Source: Spisula solida
Taxonomy: Eukaryota; Mollusca; Bivalvia; Venerida; Mactridae
NCBI GenBank assembly: GCA_947247005.1
Contig: OX365946.1
Location: 8,750,453 to 8,814,452 of the forward strand
Direction: 5' to 3'
DNA length: 64,000 bases
Shown here: in pieces, positions 37,186 through 49,400 of the stretch
How positions within the stretch are numbered: the stretch's first letter is position 1
Layout of the letters: each line of letters opens with the position of its first letter
Translations under genes and position numbers: made by a program
The notes under the pieces: model-generated
Database searches by the model: none
What the model was told of the DNA's origin: nothing
What the model saw: the letters and a program-made list of their open reading frames with translations, nothing else

Positions 37186-37731
37186 TATTATAGAAATAAC
37201 GTTCGACAGAGATCTCTTGACAAAGTCCACAAAATCAAATTCCTTTGGTTTCATGTTATCGAGTTTTCTCTGGATGTTGCGCATTTCAATGAGCACCTTG
37301 TCTACTAAATCTTTAATTCCGGTTCCGTACGTATGTAACGCCTTAATGTTCCTGTTCTCTGGCGTCATCTGCAAAAGCTACAGACTGACCGCCACTACGG
37401 CAATATGTAGCATAAAACATTTTTCCTCTATCACCAAAATATTTACCATATTCCTCCGAACAATACGCTTTCCTCAATAACGGCATAGAGTTTAGAACCA
37501 CCACAGTTTTCCCATCAAATTCAAACTATATATTTCCCCGTATCTCTGAGCAAGTTCGTCGCACTAAAAAATGATGTTGGTTTCATTCATTTGCAACGCC
37601 TGTCCAATGAAAGGTAACCCAGGTGGTTTTGGAATCGTCTTCAGTCCCACAATACTCTCTCTTCTATTTACATATTTCAATGTACTAATAAGCACAAAAG
37701 CGGCTACAATAAATCCAGCAAGCACAATCAT
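37186..37731 (-). pseudogene. P450-1 exon 1, stop and two deletions
   Basis: 546 nt against 570, the difference equal to the 1-base and 23-base deletions. Starts MIVLAGFIVAAFVL (membrane anchor), then PKPPGLPFIGQALQMNE, a TAG, then frame shifts near 37512 and 37350. Confidence 0.9.
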
Positions 37732-37880
37732 GTTTATGTATCTCCAGTATCAACATCAACTTACTACACATTTATAATGAGTACATTCAATCGTTCAAGG
37801 GTACATTAAATGTACTATAATATACTGAAGTTAAATCTACAATACAGGTTTATGTATAATGAACATAGCGAACCGTCCTC
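37732..37880 (-). promoter_or_regulatory. Conserved 5' flank of P450-1
   Basis: Matches the region upstream of P450-2 (51102-51290): 'tatcaacatcaacttactacaca', 'caatcgttc', 'aggtttatgtataatgaaca'. It probably holds the promoter or 5' UTR, but part of the similarity comes from the duplication itself. No clear TATA box. Confidence 0.35.
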
Positions 37881-40800
37881 AACGAAAAGTAACCATTGAA
37901 TACTTATCTTATCGTTGATGGGTCATTATATAAGTTGATGTACCGGCAAGGTGAATAGTCGTGTACGCTTGATGTACAGATGAACCATGTTTTTGAGCGG
38001 TGACTAATTTATAACAACACTATAAACAACTGAATGAACATTTCACTATATACATCATTTCAAACAGTATTTGGATGCCACCCTAACAAGTCTTAAGCAA
38101 CACTATATTACACCTACATTCATATGTCTAAAACAATAATACATGTATACAACATGGAATACATCTTCATTATATGGATGGTGTCCTTATATACATTTAT
38201 AACACCTACATTCTATGGATGCCGTCCAAACACGACACAACTGTTTGTAATCCTTCTACGGGCAATCCAGTATCACAAGCCACGCCTATAAACCATAAAG
38301 GTGGGGTTACGAAGTTTACCGGAATACCTACGATATATTGATGCATCGGCTATATGGATGCCGCTTGGCGATGACCCGCTATACAACCATGTTCGTATAA
38401 TAATGTATCTCAACCTTTGAGTCCAGTTCTTTTAGAGACGGTCATGGGTAAACATATAAATGATTACTGAACCATTTCTTTTAATCTATGTTATATTCCT
38501 ATAGGTATAAATTTGATTTCGTTGCGCACTTAATGTATAGCACTGAGAGTTTGACATGGCCCTGACAAGCTTAAGATTGATGTGTAAGAATGTTCTCATG
38601 TCTCATGTATTACTATATTATCCTACAATAAATTTGCAGAAAAAGCTTTAGCTCTTTTATTCCAAATAGTTTAAGCTTCTTAGCTCGCGAATACTAGCTA
38701 CAACGTATGTGGAGCGTAGTATTTTGAGCCCACATCAAAATGTATCCAAATATTATTTTTCAACAAGCACCCCGACCACTTTTGAGGAAGGTCATTTTGC
38801 ATTTATTACATAAGAATATAGACTAGCAAATGCAGAAAAAAATTTAGCTAAAAACGACACTCATCTTGAATTATGCAACCTGTTCAAAACAATTATCGCG
38901 AAAACTGGATACAACACATACAAAACGTTGATTTATTTTGTTACCTCCCCTAGTTTTCGACAATTCCGAAATCACGAATGCGCTTTTAAAAATGTCTAGC
39001 CGAGCAACTGCCATGAAATTCAAAATAAAGTTCTAAATTTGTTACTCTAATTGTTGCATGTACATGTATGTAAACAGTATGTTGTTCGGGAATTTTTCCA
39101 TTTAACTTATTTTGGTCAAAAATTAAAATTTACATAGTTTAATAACATTTAAAAATACAAATAACATGCACAGTCTGAAATAAACGTTACCGTATGATTC
39201 CGTACATACGAAAGTTCGTGCATGCCAAGTTTCATGTTGTTAAATGTCAAACTGTTTCGGTAAAATGAAAATATAAGTTTTTATGGGGTTTCCCGAAATT
39301 CTAACTAGCCGAGCAAAACTGTTAGGATCTTCCAAAGCCATAGCCATGAATGTGTTCTTGATAAATACCTTAAATGTTTAAAATCCATCTTGATTGATAT
39401 CATTTTTGAAATTGAAAAAACACCAATTCTATCGGCTAATAAGGATTAAAAACTCGTAGAGAGGGCGAGGATGATAATCTAGAAACAAGATTATTTTGGC
39501 CTAGCGTAATGTCAAATACAAACATGTACTTGTTGAATATATTTTTCTTGTTGTCATGTTGATGAATTCTCATTAAATGTAGAGTAATGGGATGATTGTA
39601 AAAACTGTTCAACTCCAGCGGAACAGATTGTAGTACAAACACAACAAATGTGCACTATGTTTTTGTTAAGAATTAACATAACAGGTCGTCACATAACGTA
39701 TCGTAATATAAGTAAAACATATAGAGTATGCATGCTTGATAAATGAAGCGCATTTGATATTTGTTTTTATTGTAATTTATCGCGATAAAGTTGTACTCGA
39801 ATACAATATGCTAATTTCGTCATATACATTTGACGAATGTTCGAAGTACACACATTTAGAACTATAATAAATCAGGAACATAATCATTTAAACTAAATAA
39901 AACTATTAAGATATCATATGTTGGTGATTGTCTTTAATACAGAAGAAGAAAAACCAAGACCTACGGGGAAATCATTGATGCGTGACGAAAATGACAAAAT
40001 CACATTTTTCTCGTGCACACATCTCAAATATGTGTAAATATGTTTAAATCATTCCATACACGATTATCATTCGACCCCCTAACAAAATGCCATAAAAATA
40101 TTTCGTAACATGTAACGCAAATGACGCTTAAGGAGTGCGCAAGTGCGAAAGGAATGCTTGAAACTGGCATGCCAGTAAGACGGATAAGATTTAATTCATT
40201 AATTGGCTGTTTTGGGGTTGTTAACACATGTACACACTTATTATTATCATGGTAGTTGCATTGAATTCACGAAAAAACTGCATGTTTCTATTGACTCGAT
40301 ATAAAATTGCGACGTCACATGGCGTCATTCTCATTCAGTCATTAATTAAATGCGTCAAAACATGTTTCTGGCAACATCTGACTGATGGTTGTATCACTTA
40401 AAGATCGTGAAATAATGTGGAATCGTTGAATTGAACAGAATGTGTCCATTAATTTGTATGGAGCAAGTTGAGGTTGATCATAGAAGTAACTTTCGATAGA
40501 CATTTGTCGTCCGAATTACTACTATAATTTGACAAAACTCATTATTTTCGACCAATCATGTCTTTTGTAAGATACGAGCACATTCTTATCACATGGACTT
40601 TTATTTTGATGCAATTTCATATTTAGGTTTCACGATTAAAATGCCACCTTGAAGCCCGGACCTAAATTCGATATAATACGTCTGGGATGAGTTGGGGCGA
40701 CGCTTCCGAGCACGACGGCAACACCAAAACGTACAGGAACTCGCAACGAACCCTTTACTTATATGGAATGCACTCTCGCAGCAATTCGTACACATCATTA

Positions 40801-41773
40801 TCAATTCACTGCCTCAGAGGATGTCAGGCTATCGTAAGGACAGACGGTGCTCATACATGCTATTGATGTGCGATTTTGTTGTTTTAAGCAGTGACATAAA
40901 TGGTCGTTTTCTAGTATGTTGTTATTATATTTCAGAATGGTGATTAACTCAACCTGATAGATAATAGTTTCCTGATTCCAATGGTATATTTGACTCACTG
41001 ATAGGTCTAATACTTTTTCAGTTAAATGAACATTACAAAGTGTGTACTTAGAACATTCGACTAGTGTAGTTTACCCATCATTCGATTCAGATGCATCCAT
41101 ATGAGACTCTTTGTCAAATTAATGTGTTTATGGTCGTCTGTCTGGCTTCCCTCTGGCATAATTACGCGCCCTATTTTGATTTGCTTTAACAACATGATAA
41201 GAAAGTGGTTACTCCTGTCGCTTTTGTGGCACAGCCATAAACACTAAACCGAGATCACCATTATCTGTCAACACTGAGGAAAGAGACAAACTGTACATAT
41301 AACACTGCTAGTAAAATCCAATACAAGAACAATAATTTCGTTGCTCTTTATGGATAATAATTTTATTAGAATGTCGCATGACTTGTCAGTAAAACAACAA
41401 CAAAATAACATACATAAAGAGTAGTAGAACCACCTTTGAATCTCACTTTACAATGTACAATGGAATAGTGAATTCAACAGTTTTTGACATGCATTTACCG
41501 TTTTTGCACATAATCAAAAGTCCTACGATTTATCAACCCTCTATCCATTGCTCAAAATGTCAAATGTGATAAATGCTACTGCCTACATTGCACTTTCGGA
41601 ATGTAATTGAATATTGTTAAAGTACCTTCATTAATCAGTAGCTCTCAATAGACTGGTCGCTTGACTATCGGCAGCCATTACTCAGTGAATTCAAGTTCAA
41701 TATGATCATCTTTTTTATTCACTTGAAACTGGAGTTGATCTACATACAAACAAGGCAGTCCAAAAGACGGCTA
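37881..41773. other. Intergenic between P450-1 and P450-2
   Basis: No gene recognised. The stretch 38040-38400 has loose repeats of 'tatggatgccgtcc' type, and from 39510 on it is the duplicate of the 29690-31230 flank. Short open frames here do not match any family I know. Confidence 0.45.
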
Positions 41774-42565
41774 TAATCCCCGCCGAATTAATAAATAGTG
41801 AACTGCGATATTGACCGTATGTAACCTGCTTAGTTGGAACTTGGTTCTACATCTAGACCCCGTGTCTCACGTTGGTTATCAGTTTGTACCATGCGGACCA
41901 GGCATTAAAGTTATAGCGTGGACAAGAATTGTAAGGCTTAAACCATTGACATTGAGCCTGGTGGTAGAAACAGGGTTCTGCACATCGCCTTCATTACAAA
42001 TTTGCTATTATATGCTGCCATATATTTTATGGAATTCGGCCAAGGTGTTAAAAAGCTATTGACCGGACACGAAATGTAAGCTTCAAACATTTGACCTTGA
42101 GCCGTGACCTTGACCTTTATTAGTTAAACATTTGCTGGAAGTTTTATGGAATTTGGACCAGGCTTTAAAAAGTTATTGAGCGGGCACGAAATGAAAGGTT
42201 CAAACCTTTGACGTTGAAGTCTGACCTTGACCTTCAAATGGAACAGTTAGAACATGGGTTCTGCACGTCGTCTTTAATATTAGCTACACATTTGTTGATG
42301 GTTTCATTGAATTTGGCCTAGGCGTTAAAAAGTTATGGAGTGGACACGATTGTGTTACGGATGGACACTCGGACGTTCTTACGGATGAAGCTATGTGACT
42401 TTTCTTTTGATGAACAGGATCACATAAAAGTAATAATAAGTCACATAAAAACACTGCAATCAAAGGATCCTTTGAAGTGTGTGACATAAAAGCATCAATT
42501 TGTGGGCGCAAACGGACGGACAGGCACCATTCCTATAATCCCCTCCCATTTCGTGGCGGGGATTA
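41774..42565. mobile_element. 792-bp TIR element with tandem core
   Basis: Ends 'taatccccgcc' (41774-41784) and 'ggcggggatta' (42555-42565) are perfect inverted copies. The interior has roughly 145-bp degenerate units around 'gtggacacgaaatg', 'tttgaccttgagcc' and 'ttatggaatttggacc', and a 'ggacggacagg' run near the right end. It lies in the P450-2 copy of the duplicated flank; the P450-1 copy (about 31110-31145) lacks it. Confidence 0.85.
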
Positions 42566-42822
42566 AAATGTAGTCGACTTTGTAGCAATGAAAGCTAATT
42601 TAAACTCCAATTGATACGTACTCTCGTCATTGAGTCAATGTTAGTTACTTGTAAGGAGTTACAAGTGGTGTGTTCTCAGTCAGAAGTCAAGGTAATAATA
42701 ATGCCACTTTCTTTTTATTTGTCATATACACAGTAAGAGTCATTCCGTTTAGACAAATAAGAAAAACAACAAGAATAATATAACTTATTAGCAACAATGC
42801 AAATGATAATGTAACAATTTAT

Positions 42823-43199
42823 TTAAAGGGGCACACCCTGGAACTGAAGTGTCTCGAATAGCAATTAAATTGGTATCATTTTAATACCTAAGTCAAATAA
42901 TTAAAACCCTCTAACAAAAAGTTACGAAATATCCCGCTAGTTTTAAAAACAAATATTTCAAGAATAACTAAATATCGTTGTCGTCAATAAAAGGCTGACA
43001 GCCTTTTATTCAAATCGATGTACAAAATATCGAAGCGCGCCTTATTGAGTAATTTTTTAAGTCAAATTCTTCTTTGACTTTTCGGTAATGGTTTTACTAG
43101 TGATCAACGCAATTCGGTAATAGTTGGTTTTACAAGTGATACACTCAATTTTGTTGTATGCAAACCAAGACACTCCAGTTTCTGGACATGCCCCTTTAA
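42823..43199. mobile_element. piggyBac-type MITE with TTAA borders
   Basis: Starts TTAA+AGGGGCA and ends TGCCCCT+TTAA. The ends are inverted over about 30 bp ('ggaactgaagtgtct' against 'agacactccagtttc'). TTAA target duplication is characteristic of piggyBac elements. An internal hairpin 'aaaaggctgacagccttt' lies near 42990. The P450-1 flank has an empty TTAA at about 31370. It ends 65 bp beyond the P450-2 stop codon, so it may contribute the 3' UTR or polyadenylation site. Confidence 0.85.
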
Positions 43200-43264
43200 T
43201 ACATATAGGTAAATATTTTACCAATATCGGTAGTGTTATATGATTATATATATGATGCGCATAA

Positions 43265-43484
43265 TCATCTTGGTACAGCTCGCACCGTGAATGGTTTTGT
43301 CCACATCAGAAGCCCCTTGGTTTCAAAAGCATCAATGTTGCGTGGATCACAACTGTTTTGTTTAGTACCATCCGGGTTCTCAAACCGATAATTTTGCAAC
43401 AGAGTTACAATGTACAAGAAATACCGTGTCTTTGCAAACGTCTCACCAAGGCATCGCCTCTCCCCAAGACCAAATGCTAGAACA
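43265..43484 (-). CDS. P450-2 exon 6, heme-binding loop
   Basis: 220 nt after acceptor 'atatttcag'. Encodes SVLAFGLGERRCLGETFAK through TKPFTVRAVPR-stop. No internal Met, so it is easily missed by simple ORF scans. Confidence 0.93.
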
Positions 43485-46400
43485 CTGAAATATATGTAAA
43501 TGATATATACTATGAACTATCAATGTATAATCAAATGAAACTATTTTTAGTATCATCCAACGAACGGAAAAATCTCTTTTAATAGTTCAAACATATTATA
43601 TTACCCTAAATAATATACAATTACTGTCATACAAATATATATAAATAAATACATTGTATATACATTGTTAAACGGATCGAGACAAAAGTTACAAAACTTA
43701 GTTACGACTCTCCACTTCTACAAATATATCAATCATATTATAATATATTCAAGTAAATATGACATAGCATAAATTTACCTGTATGAATATTACATACATA
43801 TTTACAAAGGTAATGTTCAAACAACGTTTAATTTGAAATACTGTAGTGTGTAATACATGTAATATGATTAACTCATAGTACGAGGTGCGAGGTCGGTACT
43901 AGTGAATATGGAAAGTTAGACTTATGTTTGTGCGATGACCGTACACTATGCGGACTCCTTGAATATGGCTAACCTTAGGCCTGTTGCTCTCTTGTTGCCC
44001 TGGCTTCTGATAGATCATTGAGTACTGTATGTGCAACTCGATGGGTGTTGTTGATACATGTATTACGTTTCATGTGTTACATTCATTTTTTTGCCTGTCA
44101 TTGTGGCCTTTTTGTTAGATGGCATTACTTGACGGAAATGTTTTACTTACACTGTCCTGTTCTGTAAGGGTGTCTGTGGGGGTAAGCGTGAGGTTTGGTG
44201 CACTGTTAAATATTTAAGCCCCCTGTACCATCTGATGTTGTCCGTATCAAAAGCCCCTAAGTCAACCTTCCGTTTCGTACTAGCATGTTTTGTCAACTTA
44301 AACAATTTAGAAAATGAAAACAAATATTACTTTGGCCATTGTGCCTTTTTGTGTAACTGTTCATTTTGTCTGTGCCCTTCTGCAGATCCGTTGTCCAGCA
44401 TAAGGCTGTTTCGTATCTTTCTAAATAGCATTTACACTGAATTTGTTGTGAGTTGTCTTGTGATGTGTGTCGCCCGTTTGTTATATTCTTGTCACCTGGT
44501 TCTTACTCTGGTATAGTTTGACTGACTGAGGCGGAAATCGTATGGTGCGGGATGTCGTGATTTTGTAGTTGCTTTGGGCAGTGTCTGTGCCTTTTTGATA
44601 TAAAGTATATGGTGTTGTTATGTTTTCTGTGCTCGGCTGCTTAAGATGAGTGATGCCTTCCCTGTCTGATTATCTATTGTCTTCTTTACAGTAAGCATAC
44701 AAGCATAGTATACCTTCGGCACAATAGATGTTCTGGGGGCAACAGGTCACCGTGTTCGTCCAAGAATCTTTCAGGTCTGAAGTTCCAAGGATCACCCCAA
44801 ATATTTTCATCATGATGAACGAACCAAGCATTTGCTAAAACCTGCAATGATAAAATAAATCGATTAGACAAGAAATTCGATATTACATAACACAGATTTG
44901 TATTGTCCTTTTGTGTCTATTGTGCACTGTAAGTATAGTAGCATTTGAAGTAACCCATTCGAAACGATTGAACATTGAACAAGACAAAAATTGAAATATT
45001 GAATTACATCATTTTAAAACAAATTGTAACAACTATTTTCCATGCGTATACATGTACATGAATTTGCACAAGCAATGAATTAATTAAAGTACTGAAGTAT
45101 TGTTACTGGGTGGGAAATCACAATTCTTGGTAATATAGGGTTTCATCTTTAATGGTAATAGATTTTTAAAAAAGTGAATATTGTGACAAGGTAGCAGCGG
45201 CCTCATTTAAATCACACCACAACGGACGCATTACAATAACAGAGCTCATGAAGGCAATATACCTACTGTAGACCTAAGTAATATGCCACATTGTGTGTTC
45301 GATTCCCCTATTTTCCGTTTTTCACTTACATTACTTCATAAGATATGCCCTTTTATTATATGAATTATCAAACATCGAATGTGCCTGTGGACAACAAGAC
45401 ATACCTATGGAACGCCATAGCTGCCTTCTGTTGGTACTAATCAGTTTGTTTTGTGCATTTATTAAGTTGTTCTATGCTACCATCATTATGTTATGAGTAT
45501 TTGCCAAAGCGTTCGGTACTTAAGACATTTTGTCTTGTACAAACACCAGTTCTTTCTGTGCATTCGTCATTATGTTATGTACATTTACTAACTCGTTCTG
45601 TACAAACGCATTTTGTTGTGTGCATATATTGTTTCTTTCTGTGCAGTTGCCATTATGTTATGTGTATTTAACAGGTTGTCCGGTAGATAAACTATGCTGT
45701 CCTGTGCATATGTTAATATGTTATGTGCATTTACCAATTCGTGATGTACTAAAACAGTTTGTGATGTGCATACATCATTTCGTTATGTGCGTTTGTCATT
45801 ATGTTGTGTGCATTAATCATGTTGTTCTGTGCCTACATCATTTCGTTGTGTGTGTTGGTCATTATGTTGTGTACATTACTCATGTTGTTCTGTGCATACA
45901 TCATTTCGTTATGTGTGTTTGTCATTATGTTGTGTGCATTAATCATGTTGTTCTGTGCATACATCATTTCGTTATGTGCGTTTGTCATTATGTTGTGTGC
46001 ATTAATCATGTTGTTCTGTGCATACATCATTTCGTTATGTGCGTTTGTCATTATGCTGTGTGCATTAATCATGTTGTTCTGTGCATACATCATTTCGTTA
46101 TGTGCGTTTGTCATTATGTTGTGTGCATTAATCATGTTGTTCTGTGCCTACATCATTTCGTTGTGTGTGTTGGTCATTATGTTGTGTACATTACTCATGT
46201 TGTTCTGTGCATACATCATTTCGTTATGTGTGTTTGTCATTATGTTGTGTGCATTAATCATGTTGTTCTGTGCATACATCATTTCGTTATGTGCGTTTGT
46301 CATTATGTTGTGTGCATTAATCATGTTGTTCTGTGCATACATCATTTCGTTATGTGCGTTTGTCATTATGTTGTGTGCATTAATCATGTTGTTCTGTGCA

Positions 46401-49400
46401 TACATCAGCGCTCGGAAAAGAGTTGTGCCAGGGACCGTAGACAGGTTGCGCTAACGACAGACGCAAACCTTTTTGCTGATAATCTGTGGTAGTTTAATGG
46501 ATCAAAAGTCGATCAATACTATTAACATGGACGCAATAAATAAAAAAACTATTTACTGAAAACTACACATAGTCCTTTTTCCATAACTCTACCTGCATAC
46601 GAACTGGATAGAGTACAAATAGCGCGAACGAATCCGTTGGGGACGAACACAAATAACTTTTATGGTCTCGACTTTCGGCGGGTAAAAATTATATAACAGC
46701 GCTGGGAAAAGGGTCGTTCTAACGGTAGACCCAAAATATTCAGCTGACGATCTCTGGTAATTTAATGGAAGAAACGTGGATCAATACTATCAACAAATGC
46801 ACAATATTGTAAATAAATAAGCACACGTTAGATTAGGAGTTTCTTGCTTAACTGTAATATGAATGTTAAAACCATGAATTGTGTAAAGTTCGTCTGCTCA
46901 ACGGGTTACTTTTAACAGTGACATTTTTATCGACCCTCAGAAATCCTTAGTCATTTTACCGCGCGTAGGAATTTATTTGCACAAATACATTTATTCATCG
47001 AAAAAAACTTTTAAAAGTTCACATAATACAAACAAATAAAAGACCATTCAACTGATATAAACACATTTTCTTAAAAACGGTTTAGAATTACGATATTGGT
47101 TGAGATTTGCTGGCACTTGTTTCTTGCTCGGATGAATTTGTTGTGGAGAAATTACATACATGTAGTTTAAATCGTAGTGATTTCTGAGATGGTATGTAAT
47201 ACGAAAACTGGGGTCCCCCCCCCCAGTAAAAATAACCAGCAACAAACATATTAAGCATAATTATGTTACCTTCTTGTACACCAGAAATTGCAATTTAGCT
47301 TTCTATGTAACATTTATTATTTTTTTAAATACTTAATGATGTACAAAATGTATTTAGTTATCATAGGGAACGATGACACAGACACACACACATACACACA
47401 CACACATGTACACAAGACAATATTTCCGCATATGACAGGAAACACAAGCATACAAACACATCATTTGACGGGGACATATTGCAAGGCAAAATTAAAGATA
47501 GGCATTTCAGAGCAGACAATTAATACCACAACAAAGCGTGGTAAAGTACAGTTATTTCTATGTAAATTCATACCATGCTGTCCTTTTCAATTCCGTAACC
47601 TTCGAACTCTATGTCTTCGTTACAGATGTGTGGCAGAAGTAATGGTAAAACGATAGCGTAGCGATGAACCTCCTTTTCAAATGCCTGTATATATGAACAT
47701 TGACTTCGGTTGGATAATGATGGCACACCATCTCGACCTATCACTCGATCTATTTCTTCCTGTATCTTGCTCTGACATTCTGGGTGATGTAAAAGTATCA
47801 ACATGGAATTCGTTAGAAGAGACCAAGTTGTTCCAATGCCTGAAATGTTTAAAACTAATGAACAAGTGATCACCAAATGTAAGTTTGAGCTTCCTGAAAA
47901 ATCAAGATATTAACACCCATGTTTTACACTTTGCTTCTCTATGATTACTCTTGTGGATTTTGAAACTCTCAAGTATGTATATGTGTATACCTAATTGAGG
48001 TACGCCTATTCATCCATATGAGGCATAATTATACTAAGTATTTTTCTGATCCCAAATATGGACAATGTCATGACGAGTATCGTGTTCCCGTAATCAAAGT
48101 CTGTAAACATTAAAGGTGTAATTTGATAATGAATTCATATTATCTTCCATGTATCATTCTAAGCAGTACACACTTCCACATAAAACGTATATTTCTTTTT
48201 ACAAGAAATAGGATTGTATCCGAAATGTTTATTGTTTCAATTGACTTAAACAATTATGAAACATGTTCACTAAAATGACCATACCCTGATTTATCATCTA
48301 TTTATTTGGCCTAGTTTAAAAACAAAACATTACATTCATTACTAAAGTACGGATAATTTGACTTGATCCTCGAACATATGTGTGTTCAATATATATTGTG
48401 ACATTATTGTCTATATTTATGATTCCTGTTGTATATTTGCATGAGCGGGTAGTATCACGAAGACGCTCGGGGTATAATACAAGTACCAATCTAAAGGACC
48501 GATAGTGCACGATTTGCTTGCGGAAAATTATATATTCCACGCAAGAACCTTGTAATATATTCATGTATAAAAGACAGTATCAATTCAAATGCTCCGTACT
48601 ACACATTACTATATGTATATGTAAGAACATTAAGAGAATGGCCGTAACGTCAGTTTTGGGAATTTGAGATGAAACCTCTTACGATTGCTTACATGATTTT
48701 AAAAGTGTAATCTAAATTGTGTTTAAACTTGTCAGTATAAAAAACGTACCAGCGTCAATAGTTTCATTCATCTGGCCAATTATCATATCATCCGTGAAAA
48801 ATATATCTTTTCCCTTGGTCATTTTTTCTTTTCTTTGGTGTTCCAAATAGAATTGTATAATGCCCTGATCGTCCCCTGCACGATGTGTTGTCTGCAAGTA
48901 GAATAGATCATTTTCTTTTTACTGTTTTACTGAAAACTATATCATTGAAAGGTTAGGCCTAAAACAAAATATTGTTTGTTTGATCTTTACCTACCTACCC
49001 AATAAAATTGTTCCTAATCAAATAATCATATTGCTCTCTGGAGAAAACAGCTATTTTATTTCTTAACTGACCAGGCCAGAATGTTTACAAGACCAGGACA
49101 CTATTTTTACACTTGGAAAAAACACAATGTATATTTCATTGCCTTCAATTCTTCAGTGACTAGTTTATATATTACAAGCACACAGTTGACAGAGAATCTA
49201 CAAAGAAGATTAACCAACAATATGTCAACAACAGAGTATATTACTTAGACAACACAACATATACACAATTCAAATAAAATAAAATATTTTACCTACAAAA
49301 TGAACAAATATTGGGTCGGTAAAGGTCAATCAAATAATACTTTAATTTTTGCCTTAGCTTATTACACAAAATGGTTTAGACTATACCTTGCGTGTTTCAT

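Larger units (their letters stand above)
31454..37731 (-). pseudogene. Cytochrome P450 (CYP2 clan) pseudogene, P450-1
   Basis: Six exon remnants match P450-2 one to one: 37186-37731, 36150-36365, 33570-33689, 32652-32916, 32008-32135, 31454-31673. Splice borders are kept, but the reading frame is broken at least five times: a TAG in exon 1 (37564-37566, where P450-2 has AAG), a 1-base deletion near 37512, a 23-base deletion near 37350, a 22-base deletion at the start of exon 3 (33690), and a 1-base deletion in exon 4 near 32876. Exons 2, 5 and 6, including the heme-binding loop FGLGERRCLGE, remain open. A functional oxidase is therefore not expected. Sequencing or assembly error cannot explain all five breaks easily. 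Its 5' and 3' flanks are duplicated around P450-2, so it is the decayed member of a tandem pair. Confidence 0.9.

Noticed and set aside
45530..46492. 320-codon open frame on the + strand, with further open frames on both strands
   Set aside because: It is the translation of a 63-bp tandem repeat; openness follows from the period being a multiple of three, and the peptide is a pure 7/21-residue repeat of Cys, His and Val.
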